DNA of 64,000 nt from Haliclystus octoradiatus (GCA_916610825.1 OU744446.1:13140538-13204537); one strand, 5' to 3'. Numbered from the stretch's first letter, positions 46,901 to 60,070 are shown. Notes: generated by a model not told the origin, from the letters alone. Numbers and translations: made by a program.

Positions 46901-48617
46901 AACTTTTGACTTTAGAGGCTTATATCTCTTTACCTGGATCTTGAATATTGATCAAATATAGCTCTAAATCTTCAGCTGAACGTTGAAAATTTCATCCTGA
47001 AAGCAGATTGTCATTTGGTTTAGCCGTTTTTTATTTAGAGACAAATAAGTAAAAAGTTTAGTGTTTTTTCCGGTGTAAACTCTCTTATTGAAAATAAACG
47101 GGTTCCTGTTCGAGGAAAAAGAGTGAGACACAAAATTAACCCAAAATCGTCACTTTGACTGCACATTTGAAGGAGAAATGATTGCGTAAAGTAAAAATAC
47201 AAGAAGATCATGTACGAATAGAAAATTTTTCTCTATCTAAAGAAGCAATCTCCCAATATCCGGGATATACACTTGGAGGCTTAATTTAAATTTTTCTCCA
47301 CGGCCTTGCTTATCAATCCATGATAATATGCTACTGGCTGGCATCCCTCAACTAAACATTTCATATCAATTTCCACACATAGACTTACTTTGAGATATAT
47401 TTACCTTGATTCTCAACAAGCATCAACGCGTCAGAATCCCTTGTACTAGCTGTAAATCCTCTCTCGATCATTCCATCACTCACCAACAGGCGAGTTGTGG
47501 ATGCAATATCTTGGGCCAGATTTAACGATGCCAGCCTAAAAACCCATAAAGATCAACTCTGCATGCTGTACAACAATAAATATCAAGATACAATTGGAAC
47601 TGCTACAGACGTGCCACATGGAAGCAATCAAAGTTGGGATCGAAAATAATGTGCTGTTTGAATTATTATTGCTTCCTTCCGTTAACCTAAAAAGCCAGTG
47701 CTAGATAGAATTGATGCCAGATGAGAACCCTGATCCTGAAAGACTGAAAATGACATTGCACATATCTCACATGGCAGACATATATCTAATAGGAAACAAT
47801 AGCGAAATCAACACATAAAAGATTGTCTCGACTCTTGTAAATAAATGTGACTCTGTTAAATGTAGGCTCTATAACACAATCACCAACAAAATATGAAAGA
47901 AAGGGTTCCTATAAAATGTACTTTTTTATAAAATGTATAGAATCAACTTTTTTGATAGTGTGAAAACGGAATTTGTCAACAGTAATTCCTCGAAACGAGA
48001 ATTCAACATCATTAAAACAGGAATTTTTGTATAATGTTTTGCCTAAATTCTGTTTAATAAGATATATAAAATCAGTTTTTCTGTGTGAAATTTGGTATAA
48101 TCCAAAAGAGCAATGTTTTGCTATATAGAAGGAATAATTTATCTTCTATGCTCAAAAAGCATGCAATAAATTAAACCAGTGATTTCTACGAACGAGAATC
48201 GGGGGATTTTAACATACGTTAAGTGAATGTAAATTTTGCAAAAAATCTAAAAATTTCCTCTGTGATCTAAAAATTGCACCCCTACGAATGCACCCCCAAC
48301 ATAAGAGAGATTCCTTTGAGTTTTAAGTCAAAACTAAGATAGTCTCACTTGGACGCCTGTTGAATGAATTGCGGTTCTTTTGTATCGCTGAAAAACAAGC
48401 CTTGATTAATTAAATAGGTTTTGTATTATTTGTGTATACTGTATTATCATTTAACTATTTAAACAAGATATTTGTTTTTGTATGACATGCTTTGAATGTT
48501 TTTATTATCTTCAAGGAAAAAGAAGTCAACAGATTGGAAGCAAAAGTAGCAGAGGAGATGGAGAAACTCTCAAAGCTTAAAAAACAGCTTGAACTTAATT
48601 CTAAATCAAATAGATAG
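43970..48617 (+). CDS. 66-residue single-pass membrane microprotein, two exons
   Basis: Exon 1 43970-44068 (MSIVQKVMALSFTGLAATFL, GLYAYGNIGLDDK) and exon 2 48516-48617 (EKEVNRLEAKVAEEMEKLSK..) join in phase 0 over a 4.4 kb intron. The N-terminus holds one membrane helix (residues about 7-26); the rest is a charged coiled coil ending NSKSNR. That topology, an N-terminal anchor with a short coiled coil, recalls mitochondrial inner-membrane assembly factors such as PET117, but I see no clear match. The ATG is in good context (AAGATGT). It is the shortest gene I support, and the intron holds the repeats at 44.67-46.7 kb. Confidence 0.6.
44674..45969. mobile_element. Long inverted-repeat element with nested MITE
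   Basis: CTAGCCTCATTCCATCACGG at the left (44673 onward) is mirrored by ..GTGATGGAATGAGGCTAG at the right (to 45969). The arms extend about 250 bp inward (GCTGTGATTGGGC, TTGCTGAATTCAGC). Flanks TGTAGCGCT and TGATGCGCT are near-repeats. A partial copy lies at 44371-44420. Non-coding. Confidence 0.65.
44778..45135. mobile_element. 358-bp hAT-type MITE nested in the fold-back element
   Basis: CAGGGTTTGATAAAAG and CTTTTATCGGACCCTG ends are flanked by an exact 8-bp duplication GATGTGCC (44770-44777, 45136-45143). It interrupts the left arm of the 44674-45969 element and so is younger. Confidence 0.8.
46558..46602 (+). ncRNA. Hammerhead-ribozyme-like motif (copy D)
   Basis: CCGU (46558-46561), CUGAUGA (46562-46568), stem II ACGC/GCGU fully paired (loop AAAGUAAAC), GAA, ACU-CUG-AGU, A (46598), ACAG. 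Stem I has one mismatch (CCGU with ACAG); sister copies carry the matching ACGG. The flank AAAAGGCTTTTGCCTCATCT..ATTCTATATTATGCTCTG is shared with the 7.3 and 9.6 kb copies. Confidence 0.65.
47405..47535 (-). pseudogene. Orphan exon-like sequence
   Basis: Acceptor (gggtttttag) and donor (gtaaat) flank a 131-nt open frame reading LASLNLAQDIASTTRLLVSD and GMIERGFTASTRDSDALMLV. Its composition is protein-like. A second weaker candidate lies at about 47690-47745 on the same strand (DQGSHLASILSSTGFL). No other exons were found. It may be a gene fragment carried by a repeat or a decayed gene. It lies antisense in the microprotein intron. Confidence 0.3.
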
Positions 48618-49321
48618 CATTTGTTCTCAGAAGCTGAAACTGGATAAAGGATCTATTGCTAATCTTAAAATGATATTGATCAAAATCATGCGTACTACAG
48701 TGCTTTATACTATAATAACAGTATGATTGTGTTTGTTTCTATAAACTTTCATGAATACCAGTATTACATGTTATATTAAAATAAAGTCATTAAATATTTG
48801 AAATACAACATATATTATCATTAGAAATAATATCCATTAAGCTATGCCATAAAATCATTGCAAGCAATATATGCCTGCACACTGTGAGTTTACAAAACAT
48901 TTGCCCTTTGGATTATCAATTAATTTTAAAATAAATTGTATACTTCTTATAAAAAAACGCTCAATGTTGTCATTCCAGTGTTTCTTGCAATCTACAAACG
49001 AATTGTTATGTAGTTATTTGTGTATCTTCCTGATTTCCACAGTGACCCACAGTATACAAAATTTCCAGTCCAGGAGGAAGTTTAATGCGCATATCAGCAA
49101 CCTAATGCGGATAAGCAGACCATAGATTATAATATTTTTCCAGGAATTACGGGGGTTTCCCTAATAACGAAGGGGATCTACCACTGAACAAAGATGGCCG
49201 CTTGTTAGTTAAAATCTAGTTTAAATCTCGCTTTTCCTTGCTTGGTCATAAATATATTCACTGTTTTTGTTCAACGTGGGAGCTTCTATGTTCAGATAAA
49301 TATTATATTTTACATTTAACA

Positions 49322-52300
49322 ATGTCCTGTGAAATGCAAGCTACTGACATTTTGCATAAGTTTATAATTTTCACTGCAGTTAATTCTCACGTAAAAGAAA
49401 CATTGAGAAAAATAACATCATCTGACGCAAAAGATATTGTTTTTACTGAATCTAAGAGATGGCAAACTACTCTGATACAGGTTGGCATTCAGGTAAAGAA
49501 AACATAATTATCATTTTGAATATAACTTTCAACTTTCTGAGAGGTTTAATTTTATTTTGGCAGAACGAAACATTTGACGAAAAAAAATTAATTCAAAGTT
49601 TTAACTCTGAGGACCAATCATGCAGCAAAGATGGTATCCAAGCAACAATAACCGGTTCTTCAAATTTTGTTGAAGCTTTGATTTATGCAAAAAACGTTGT
49701 TGATGCCAGTGAAAGTTCAACAGTCGATGTCCATGCATTGTCAAGTCAACAGAAAATTGCATTTTTATGTGATCAGGTAATTTCCCTCTTGTCCATTTAC
49801 CAGGGATGGAGCAAAAATAGTGATATAATTGTGTGGAAGACCCTTCCGGCTTCCGGTTATAAGTCCATTGTCTAAGACATCCACCCCTATAGAGTAAGAA
49901 TATAGAATGGTTTGTTTTCAAAAGGTGTCATGGACTGTTAGCATTGTACTTATCACACTTGTACATTGTCAACACAATTGGATTTGGTGTTATCGATCAG
50001 TATGCTACGAAGTAAAGGTGTGTCGGATCGAATTTACAGAAAATTGATTACGGGTACGAACGCGATACTGATCCAAATCCGATCCGAAGCAATACTGTAA
50101 TCATAAATATAACCCAATCCGAAACTAAAATTTCTAAATTAATCCGAACTAATTCAAAATTTTTTGCATGAAATCCGAAAAAGTCCGAATTCCACAGGGC
50201 ATCAAAGAGATGTAAAACATGTGAACTTCCGAATAGACGTACATTTAGCCAGCATAATTTAACACTGTTGTACTAATATTTATTTAAATCTACCGACTCT
50301 TGTTTACAGTTTCATATGCAGGGGCTAGATTTTTCTTCAATTTGAAAATCTTTTCTTTTCAAGCTGGGCTGAAGGACATTCTACGTGGGGCTAAAAGTTT
50401 TTGAGGCGGCAGACAGGATGGTATTTGTAGGAGTATCGATAAGAGAGAGAGACTCATATAACAAACGTGTGTATCGAACAAGATATTATTTAGGAATGAA
50501 CACAGATCAAATATTAGAGCTATTGATTATATTGTAGCTTAAGGTTATATTGTTATTGTGGTAAACTACTGACGTAGTTTACCCTACTACTCCATGCCCC
50601 CCTTTGGAGACATGTCTGATCACTTATAAAAAATTTGTTTTATTATTTTATTTTATTTATGTGTCCAATCTTGTTGGTTGTCTGCGGCGGCGTTTGCTAC
50701 GCCGTAGCTTGGACTCCTTGGATGAGGCGTCGGTTGCACCACCAGCTGAGGTGTCGGATGCACCACCAGATGAGGTGTCGGATGAATCAGATTAGGCGTC
50801 GGTTGCACCAGATGAGGCGTCGGATGAACCAGATGAGGCTTCGGTTGCACCAGATGAAGCGTCGGTTGTACCACCAGATGAGCCAGGAACATCGTCATTG
50901 GATGAGGGGTTAGGGTCTTGGGGGCCATAATAGCGTCGAAGAAAGCGACGGTTTCGCCAATAAATCCTGCCGGATTCCACTTTCACACGATAGCTTCTGC
51001 CACGATCATCTTTCGAAATAATCTCGGCCAATTGATTCCATCTTTTTGAAATGGTATGCTGCACTCGGACAATGTCACCAACGGAGAGAGGTGCATGGCT
51101 GATAGCATGTTTGTCGTATTGAGCTTTGGCTTTGGCTTTTAAGACAGAAGCTTTGATGTCGGCCTTTTTCAATAATGATCTCATTTCCTTTGTAAACATT
51201 TTTGGATTGATTGGAATGCGTGTTCGCATTGGCTTGCCATACAATCTTTGGGATGGGCTTAGATTATCAGCTCTTGGGGTATTTCTGTACTCGAGGATGG
51301 CGTTGTAGAATTCAGGACAATTTAGTCTTCCAGCTTTGGTAGTTTTTGCAACGATTGTCTTCACTGATTTAACGGCTGCTTCTGCATGTCCATTGGCGAT
51401 GTGATGGTACGGTGAGGAAGGGTCATGATATGTACCCCACTCTTTACAGAATTGCGCAAATTTGTTACTTGAAAATTGAGGACCACCATCAGAAGTAAGG
51501 CGAACTGGAACGCCCATTGAACAGAACCAACTCAGCATTACTTCAACTACATCACCAGTGTCTGCCGTGTTGCTACAGTTTACGACCATCGGCCAACCAC
51601 AGTACTTGTCGGTGATGACCAAGAATTCTTTTCCAGCATGGGAGAACAGGTCAGCAGCAATTGCTTCACCAGGTCGAGTAGGTGTGATATCTGCATATAA
51701 TGGCTCTTTTGCTAAGCTTGACAATCTTTCTGCACAATTTGTGCAAGAACGTACCATGTTGTCGATATCGTTTGATATACCTGGCCAAAAGACACATTGA
51801 CGGGGACGAGCAAGTGTACGATCTCGTCCTTGATGAGCTGCATGCAGATCTTTTAGTACTCCAGGTCTGAGAGACAATGGTATAAGAAGTCGATCTTTAT
51901 AAAGGATGACTTTGTCATCAAATACTGATAAGTTATGCCTCAATTGCCAGAATTGACTGAGTGAAATATCTAGTTGCTTCTTCTCAGGTGGAAAGCCTTG
52001 CTTTACAATCTTATGTAGATTAGTGTATAATGGGTCTGTAGTGGCAGCTTGCTTTACACGGTCAAGTGTGATGTCTTTAATTGCTGTGACAGCGTCAACT
52101 TTGTTTGTTGATTGAAGGTGGACATTTGAAATGGCCAGAAATTCCTGAACTTCATTGCTGTCATCAACATCACTTGCGTCTGGTTGTGCAACAGGAAAGC
52201 GGGAAAAGCAATCTACAATTGTGTGCTGAATTCCTTGTCTCCAAACTGTTGTCAGCTGATAGCTTGAAAGCTTTTCTTTCAGTCTGATGAGACGAGTTGT

Positions 52301-55300
52301 CTCAATGTCACTGAGAGTTTTTTGATTGATTATAGACACCAATGGCTTATGATCTACAACTAGTGTAAATGGCGTACCACGGACATATAAATTACATTTT
52401 TTTACTGCCCACACAACTGCACACAGTTCAATTTCGGTGGCGGAATATCGGGATTTAGCATCAGTTACATATCTGGAACCACACTTCAGCATTTTCCAAG
52501 AACCATCCGGTTGCTCGCTCCAGAGGGCATATCCTAACCCTTTTGATTGTGCAGCATCTGTTTCCAATCTCAGCTTTGCTGTTGGATTGAAATGAGTTAA
52601 TAGTCTTGGGCTAGTAAGTGTTTCAATTATGCTCTTAAATGCTTTTTGTTGAGATCCTTCCCATACGAATGGCTGCTTGGGTGAAAGGAGAGCACGTAGA
52701 GGGGTTGTTAATTGAGCAATATCTGTAGAAAATGCTTCAAATTGCTGAACTAAGCCACAGAAAGATCTTAGTTCACTGAGACAAGTAGGTGCTGGAAATT
52801 TCACTAGAGCATCCACTAATCCGGGGCTTACGGTGTAACCCTCACTAGTTATTGAATAACCACATCACTGAACTGTTGGTTGGGCAAACACAAATTTCTT
52901 GGGGTTTAATGTTATCCCATTTTCAGCACACCGGTTAATTACTTGTTTTACCCGGGTGATATGTTCCTCCAACGTTCGATCATAGATTATGACATCTTCT
53001 ACTATTTTTTTCAGGTTTCCGATGCCTTCAAGTGCTTCATCACCACGGCGGTTGTGCTCGTCACCAGCGGTGACTAGTCCCATAACGTTTCTCTTAAATC
53101 GATAACAACCCCAGGGTGTGATAAAGGTTGTTAGGGGACGGCTAGCTTCTTCTAGGGAAACTTGCCAGTAGCCATGGCGTGCATCTAGTGTCGTGAAATA
53201 TTTCATTCCTGTAGGAATTTGGGCAACTTCTTCACTGGGAACTTTAGTGGGGTAGCCAGGACGTTTGACATATTTGTTTAATGCAGTCAGGTCTACCGTA
53301 ATACGGGGCTCATGCGAACCTTTCTTCGGCACCACTACCATGGGATGTATCCAATCGGGGGACTCTCCCAATGGGACCTTTTCAATGACCTCTTTTTCTA
53401 CCATTGAAGTTAACTGTTTTTGGACCGGCTCTTGCCAATGAAATGGTACATTATATGCTTTGAAGCGTTTAACAGGAACAGCATCATCAACTAATTCGAT
53501 CTGCATTGGGGGGCCTACCATGGTTTGTAAGGGGCCCTGATCATTGAATGCGGATGAAAATTCTGCAATTAAGCTATTCTTACCAACACCATTTGATGAA
53601 GATTGACTAGAAGAATGTACAGAATAGGGGGTTGATATGTTTTGGGGTGACCCTGTTGAAATTGCAGAGATCATAGGTGAGTGGGGCCAATCTGAGGGTA
53701 AGAGACCAAGTGCTACACACCCAGACTTACTGAGCAATGGTGTATTTACTTTTTCTACCACGTAGACATTATTGGTGTACTCCTTATCCTTGTGTTTAAT
53801 TGTCATGGGGCAAAGACCAATGATTTTCATTTTGGCTTTTTCTGCCGTGTACAGACAAGTAGAGGTTTGTTCTAGATTGTACACCAGGTCAGGATGGGCC
53901 TTTGCTAAATCTTCCCGGCCTACAACATCACATGCTGCTCCACTATCAGGTAACCAGGGAAGGGAACAAGAGCCTTTGACTGTTTTTGTGTATAACAGCA
54001 AAGTATCAGAAAGTGCACAAACCTTATCAATGTACACATGATTTTGACTCTTGTTTTTGTTTTCAGGTTTGGTTTGCTTATTCTTCTTGAAACAGTAAGC
54101 TTGCCAGTGACCTATTTTTCACAGTGTGAACATTTTGATTCACGAGCAGGACATTCTTCCTGGGGATGTGGAGATTTACCACATCTAGTACAGCTAGTTG
54201 CTTGTTTTTGTTGTGAATTATTTTTATCTTGCTTGTTATTATTATTACCACTTTTACCAGGACGGGAATTTCCTTTGACCTGTTTAACTGTATTTACTGT
54301 TGTTGTGGTAGAAAGTTTGCTTTGAGTTGCCTTACTGGACTCTTGGGCAGTGCAGATGTCCAACGTTTTTTGTAAAGAGAGGGTTGCAAACGTTTCAGTT
54401 AGAACTTTTTGTTGTGTATGTTGATCTTTCAATCCACAAATCAATCGATCCCTTATTCGTTCGTCACGCAATATCTGGGAAAGACCCGTTTCAGCTGAAC
54501 AATGAGGGCATTCAAAGTTAGGGGAAAACCCACAGCTTTCCCCAATCAAGCGGAGAGCAGCACAATACTGATCTATTGTCTCACCTTCGTGTTGATTTCG
54601 TTGGTGAAATTCTCGGCGATCAAGTAAAGGATTCCGCTGTCTTCTGAGATAAATACCAAGTTTATTAATAATTTGGTCGATGTCATCTTGTTCTTCGATA
54701 TTTAAAACACTACGCGTCCATAATTGGGACCAGTCTTCATGTAATGTTGAACGGAGAATACTGCGTCTAGCGACGATATTGCAGTCATGACGAAGACGTG
54801 TGGCTTCAGTATAGCCAGAAAAGCGTTCTTGCCAATCTCTAAACCCAGCTAGCGTCAAATTTGAAGGACTTTTTAGCTTTGGAGCATCCATTCTTTCAGC
54901 AGCACCAGATAATAAAGTTGCTGACGATGAGCTACCATGTTGTTGAGAGTGAGCCTGTGGAAATTTACTCACAAGACCTGCAAGGGCTTGTTCAAAGGCC
55001 TGTTGTTGGGCCTGTTGAAAGGCTTGTTGTTGTTTTTGTTGGCGTTAAAGCAAAACTGACAACATAGTCGATTGACTTCTGTCCTGGTCTTGGATTCCTT
55101 CAGCACCAGGTAAACTTTCGGTTGTAGCATCTTCTAATTCGAGTGCTTGTAACCTTGCTTCTAAAGCTTCACGGCGACGAGTCTCCTCTGCCAAGCGCGT
55201 TTTTAGTTTTGTTGATTTATTCGGACTCGGCATCGTAATACAACGCGATCAAAATATACAAAATAAACAACACGACGTACTCACAATAATTATAATTAAA

Positions 55301-58300
55301 ATTTAATTAATAAATCGTATCAACTGCGCCATGTAGGAGTATCGATAAGAGAGAGAGACTCATATAACAAACGTGTGTATCGAACAAGATATTATTTAGG
55401 AATGAACACAGATTAAATATTAGAGCTATTGATTATATTGTAGCTTAAGGTTATATTGTTATTGTGGTAAACTACTGACGTAGTTTACCCTACTACTCCA
55501 GTATTCACCTAGATTTCACGTAGTAGAGTAGAAACTTTCTATAACGACACCCCTAGGGAACATCCAAAAAGTATGTTGTAGGAGCCATGTCGTTATAGCC
55601 AATTATTCATACCTGTAATAAGAAATATACCAAATTTCATCAGGAACATTAATTAAATTCTGTTTGCTACAAACAATAATCAGTTATAAAAGTTGATGTT
55701 ATAAACAATTTTTACTACAGTGAAACCTGTATATAACGGCCAGCTACCAGAGGTAGATAAATTGACCACTATAGACAGGTGGCCTTTATATACAGGTTTG
55801 ATTCGATAGAAAATACTATTTTAGACATTGCAAAAGTGACCACTATAGACAGGTGGCCGCTGTATAGAGGTGACCGTTATAACAGGTTTGACTGTACATT
55901 TGCAATGTATAGTCTGTAGAAAGGGACAAGGGTATTTCTCAGTTTCTCATGAAAAAAATCTAGCACAGATATTATTTATTTTAAATTTCATGCAAATTAT
56001 ATGTTCTTATACGATGTTTTCCCAGCTTTTCAACAGCCAAAGCTACGAAGTAAAAGTACATAAAGTTGAGTATGGCGGAGAAGATGAAGATTCTAATGAA
56101 GAACAACTCACAAAAGAATTATTAAATAATTTAGCAGCATTGCCGTCATCTGATGGTAAACCAGTCAAGCCACTGCATTCGATCCTATTTGATTTACCTG
56201 ATATTTATCACGGATTTACAACACGACAGGGAGGAATAAGCACATTTCCATCTATGAAATCATTGAATATGGTGTTTTCTTCTGTGAAGAAAGATACACC
56301 ATTATTCGTCAAAGAAAACAGAAGAAGATTAGCTGAAAAGATCGGTTTTGATCCAAATCGATTTGAGGTAAGTTGAAAATATTTTTGTGTTTATGAAAAT
56401 GGCATGCCCGTTGATATTGTTCAAGCTGTATGTTTAGGCCTATTGGTATTCTAGCTGGCTTATAATGAATTACTATAATTCCCTATCACTGTATGGTTAT
56501 TCTGTTGTTGAAGATGGCCAAATCAGTGCATGGTAATGATGTTTGGATCACTGGAGAGCCAAAACCTGCATCCTATGATGGAATCGTAACAAATGAAATT
56601 GGTTTGACAATTGCTGCACCTGGTGCTGATTGCCCCACCCTTTTATTCTATGATCCAGTGAAGAAGGTAGATATAAAATATAACATTTTTATCATAAACA
56701 TTCCAGCAGGTGATTATGTGTCTGTTGCCCGAGTGGAGAACTTCTCTTGCAGCTGGATTATGGTGTTCAAATGATTATCTGGGTCATCTGGCAATGTTGT
56801 CCTAGACAACATTTTTGATACTAGATATTAGTAACAGAAATAATCTTCATGAACTAATCATCAAGTTCATGAACTTCTGTCAAAAAATGCAATTTGATGA
56901 ACTTTTCACAGATAGTTCATGAGCTTTTTTGAAAAGGGGATGACTCCATAACATTTCATGGAGAGTTCATAAACTTGTTTATGAGCCGTGTGTTCATGAA
57001 CTTCAATCTTCACCATTTTATGATTTTCTATTGATAGTTAATGGACAGTTCATGAACTAATCACCAAGTTCGTGAACTTTTGTCAAAATACATGATTTTA
57101 TGAACTATCAAATGGATGGTCATAAGCTTTATCCTTTATGTTTTATGACCTTTTCACCAATAGTTCATAAACTTTTCTCAAAAGAGTTGATATGATAAAA
57201 CTTCATGCAACGTTCATGAAATTGTTTATGAGTCGTGTATTATGAACTTCAATCTTCAGCATTTCAAGACTTTTATGGATAGTTCATGGACAGTTCATGA
57301 ACTAATCACCAAGTTCATGAACTTTTTTCAAAAGTGGTGATTTCATGAAATATCAAATGGATGCTCATAAGCTTTTTTCTTTAGGATTTTATGAGCTATT
57401 CACCGTTAGTTCATGATCTTTTTTCAACAAAACAGTTGATTTGATAAGACTTCATGAAAAGTACATGAACTTGTTTATGAGCCGTGTGTTTAATCTGTAG
57501 GAATTGATGAACTTTACATGGACAGCTCATGAACAGTTCATTATTTTATTGCATTGGTTTTAGTATAGCGTAACAATCTGTGTAATAATTTCAATACTAG
57601 GTTGTTGGCGCAGCTCATTCTGGATGGAAAGGAACACTTGCAAATATTTCAAAGAATGTTCTAGAAATCATGAAAACCAAGTTCCATAGCAACGCATCAG
57701 ATATTCGAGTGGCTATAGGACCATCGCTTAGTGAATGTTGTTTTGAAGTTGATTTTCCTCTTGCAGAGACGTTTGCCAATCAATTTTCAAAATCTATTGT
57801 TGTGAGACCACAAGGGGCACCAAGACCGTTTGTTAATTTATGGCAATGTATCACAATGTCTTTAACTCAAGAAGGTGTCTTACTGGAAAACATTGACAAT
57901 GGGAGGAAGTATGTATGCATCGTCTGATGAAAACGTCTTATGTCTAGGGGGTAACTCAAAATAACAATTATAAACACTTTTATGTTATACAGTTGAACTC
58001 AGTTAATATCCCCTCTTTTAATCTCCCATCTTGCTCAATATCCCCACATAAAACTGATTTTTATTGTCCATTCTCCATTCTCAATACTCTTTCCCAACAA
58101 TTTAGTTACTGAAAAATTAAATAAACCGAAATTAGCCTAGTAACGCGGGAGACCCATTGCTAGCAGCAATATAAATGAAAGGAGACATTGACATGAATTA
58201 GAAAAGGTAAAGGATCATATATCCTAAGAAATTCCACAATTCACGTTTAGGGCCGGAACGGATTCCGTAATCGGATCTCCTGATATCCTGATACCCTATA

Positions 58301-58650
58301 TATTTGTACAGTGTAGTATGCAAGTATGACTAACAAAGCATATATATAATAATATAAATCTTGCAAGACAGTTAAGCCGTTATCACTTTTATTTCAGACA
58401 GTCCTTGTATCAATCTCAATGTCTTTAGAATAATTCCAATCACCTCTGTCAACGACCATTCAGAGTCAATGGTAATTTCGGGTAATTTTATTTTAGTTTT
58501 TTTGTCTTTTACAGTTCCAATGTTCATGAAACTCAAAGAGTCACACAATGTACAAAATGTGATTCAAATAAAGAGAAATTCTTTTCTTATCGAAGAGATG
58601 GAAAATTATTTGGTAATCAATGCGCGTTTATTGGAATAAAAGATATTTGA
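49322..58650 (+). CDS. LACC1: LACC1 (FAMIN) homologue, six exons, 440 aa
   Basis: Exons 49322-49492, 49564-49776, 56026-56367, 56514-56666, 57601-57908 and 58515-58650 (1323 nt, all phases agree). The C-terminal multicopper-oxidase-like (YlmD/YfiH) fold is clear: [11 protein letters not shown], then a metal/catalytic triad H248 (SVHGNDVW), C282 (GADC) and H299 (AAHSGWKG), close to human H250, C284 and H301 as I recall them. The tail [18 protein letters not shown] and [10 protein letters not shown] matches the family. Human LACC1 is a purine-nucleoside enzyme (adenosine deaminase and purine phosphorylase activities) of myeloid cells. The N-terminal 128 residues are weakly conserved. Start ATG 49322 is the first in the open frame with a good match; the frame is open upstream. 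Intron 2 holds a Ty3 LTR element. Confidence 0.92.
50021..50170. repeat. Dispersed repeat, hAT-like end
   Basis: GGTGTGTCGGATCGAATTTA...GATTACGGGTACGAA is shared with 62208-62360. The second copy has an inverted partner end at about 62990-63025 (GATTGGATTTGCACATCTTT). Target duplication not found. Confidence 0.5.
50421..55505 (-). mobile_element. Ty3/Gypsy LTR retrotransposon in LACC1 intron 2
   Basis: Two 169-bp LTRs (50426-50594 and 55332-55500; TG..CA) differ at about one position, so the insertion is recent. GTATT duplicates flank it (50421-50425, 55501-55505). On the minus strand: a tRNA-primer site after the upstream LTR (TGGCGCAGTTGATA), gag with zinc-knuckle tail (about 55233-54112), and pol (about 54037-50792) with aspartic protease, reverse transcriptase, RNase H and HHCC integrase, then a purine tract before the other LTR. 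The pol end carries Ser/Gly/Asp/Ala-rich repeats. It looks almost whole, with perhaps two or three breaks. It is antisense to LACC1. Confidence 0.9.
55718..55894. mobile_element. 177-bp Tigger-like MITE
   Basis: CAGTGAAACCTGTATATAAC and its inverse (GTTATAACAGGTTTGACTG) are flanked by TA (55716-55717, 55895-55896). Internal copies of ACTATAGACAGGTGGCC occur twice. A relative (TATAACGACACCCCT.. and CGTTATAGCC) lies at about 55535-55605. Confidence 0.8.
56820..57545. repeat. TTCATGAA-rich tandem array in LACC1 intron 4
   Basis: About three units of 235-245 bp (near 56850, 57050 and 57297) share CATGAACTAATCA.CAAGTTC and TCATAAGCTTTTTC. All are rich in TTCATGAA. The units have drifted, so the array is older than the minisatellite at 12.8 kb. 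Confidence 0.7.
57990..58095. mobile_element. Fragment of the 22175 MITE family
   Basis: CAGTTGAACTCAGTTAATATCCCCT and later CTCAATATCCCCACATAAAA match the ends and inside of the elements at 22175 and 15939. Only part of the element remains. It lies in LACC1 intron 5. Confidence 0.6.
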
Positions 58651-60070
58651 GATACAGAATGGTGTTTCCAAATAATTATTAACTTCCAACGAAACATTCA
58701 AGTACAAATGTCATCACTCTTTCGTGAACATTTGCATGGCTATTTTTATACTATTTTACGACAATTGATTTTAAGTTTTATATACTTCGAATGAACAATG
58801 TACTTAATATTGTACCAAAGGATGCATAATTTATAACATGTAGCCGTTTTCACACTACACAGTTTCAACCCGGGTTCGACCCAGCTAAGCTAAGCTAACA
58901 TGAGTTAGTTTGGTTGTGTTAACATTAGCTCTTGTAAATCAAAGTCAGACTAGGGTCAGACTAATGCTGCATAAAAGAATTCGACGTCACATTTTTAGTA
59001 ATTCAAATTTCTTTCACACTAAAAATGAAGATATCCGATAAAAGCTTACGAAATTGCAAGAAATGCATCACATTTTGAAATTAAATGCTATTGAAATAAA
59101 ACAACTTTCAAAAAAGCGTTTTGATTCGCTTTATGGCACAAGAGAAATAACAACTTCAATTAAAAATATACTTATGAAAATTCTTAATCGTGAAATTGCT
59201 TGATATTTCTTGACTTGAAGCTGTTGAAATTGGTAAACAGAAAATTCAACAGGCTGCATGGAGTCATGCGCAGTAGCATCCTGTCCCGTCTGATATTTTG
59301 GCCACATCTGAATTAAATCTGAATCTCGCACGATTGACTGTACTTCGGTTTGATTTGTATTTCAAACTCAACTTGACTTTGAGATTTCTGATGGCTGCCA
59401 GAAAAATGGCGGTCTTGTCCGAAAGTAATGAGATTAAAGTTTCAAAATAACAGCTTTTGACAATAGCCATCGTCATATAATATAATTTGTGTGGATACAA
59501 AGTTCTTATCCTGGTCATCGTAAAAATCCAGTACAGTTGATGTAATATTTATCAATTATTTCCACGTCTACGTTGTTACTTATCAACGAACAGTCTAACA
59601 GAGACAGAGTACACGGTGTATTTTTAAATAGCTAATATTGAATATTGGACAGGGTAAGGGAAGATATTTGAAAAATTAACATAAAGCATGGTGTAATCTA
59701 ATTCAGCTTTGAATAGTAAGATATGATAATATCAATATAACATCAAAACATGAATAGATTTTACGCATAGAATAGGCTAGTCTATATTTTCTAAAGTCAT
59801 TGATCACAGACTAGCCTACCTTCAAATCATAGTCTATAACCTACATTAATCAGGAAAGTAAGGAAAGGAGCTCACTCAATCAACTGCGGTAATAATTGAT
59901 GATAGTGAGGCTTAGTGATCCACTGTCTAGGATATGATTATCATATATACATGTATTTATCAGCTTTAATTTTAATCAATTCATTGAATAAGAAATTGAT
60001 TTTTTAAATCTTAATAATTCTCAAACACTCAATATATGTCAAAATGTTAGTTATGATATGATATGTTAAT
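58651..60070. other. Intergenic, no gene seen
   Basis: It contains the LACC1 3' flank and short ORFs only. A possible MITE end (TTTTCACACTACACAG near 58853) is seen. No coding gene can be supported. Confidence 0.4.

Noticed and set aside
50635-50928. Repetitive plus and minus ORFs ([15 protein letters not shown] and HLVQPTPHLV-type)
   Set aside because: They are alternate readings of the Ser/Gly/Asp/Ala repeats at the end of the LTR element pol gene.
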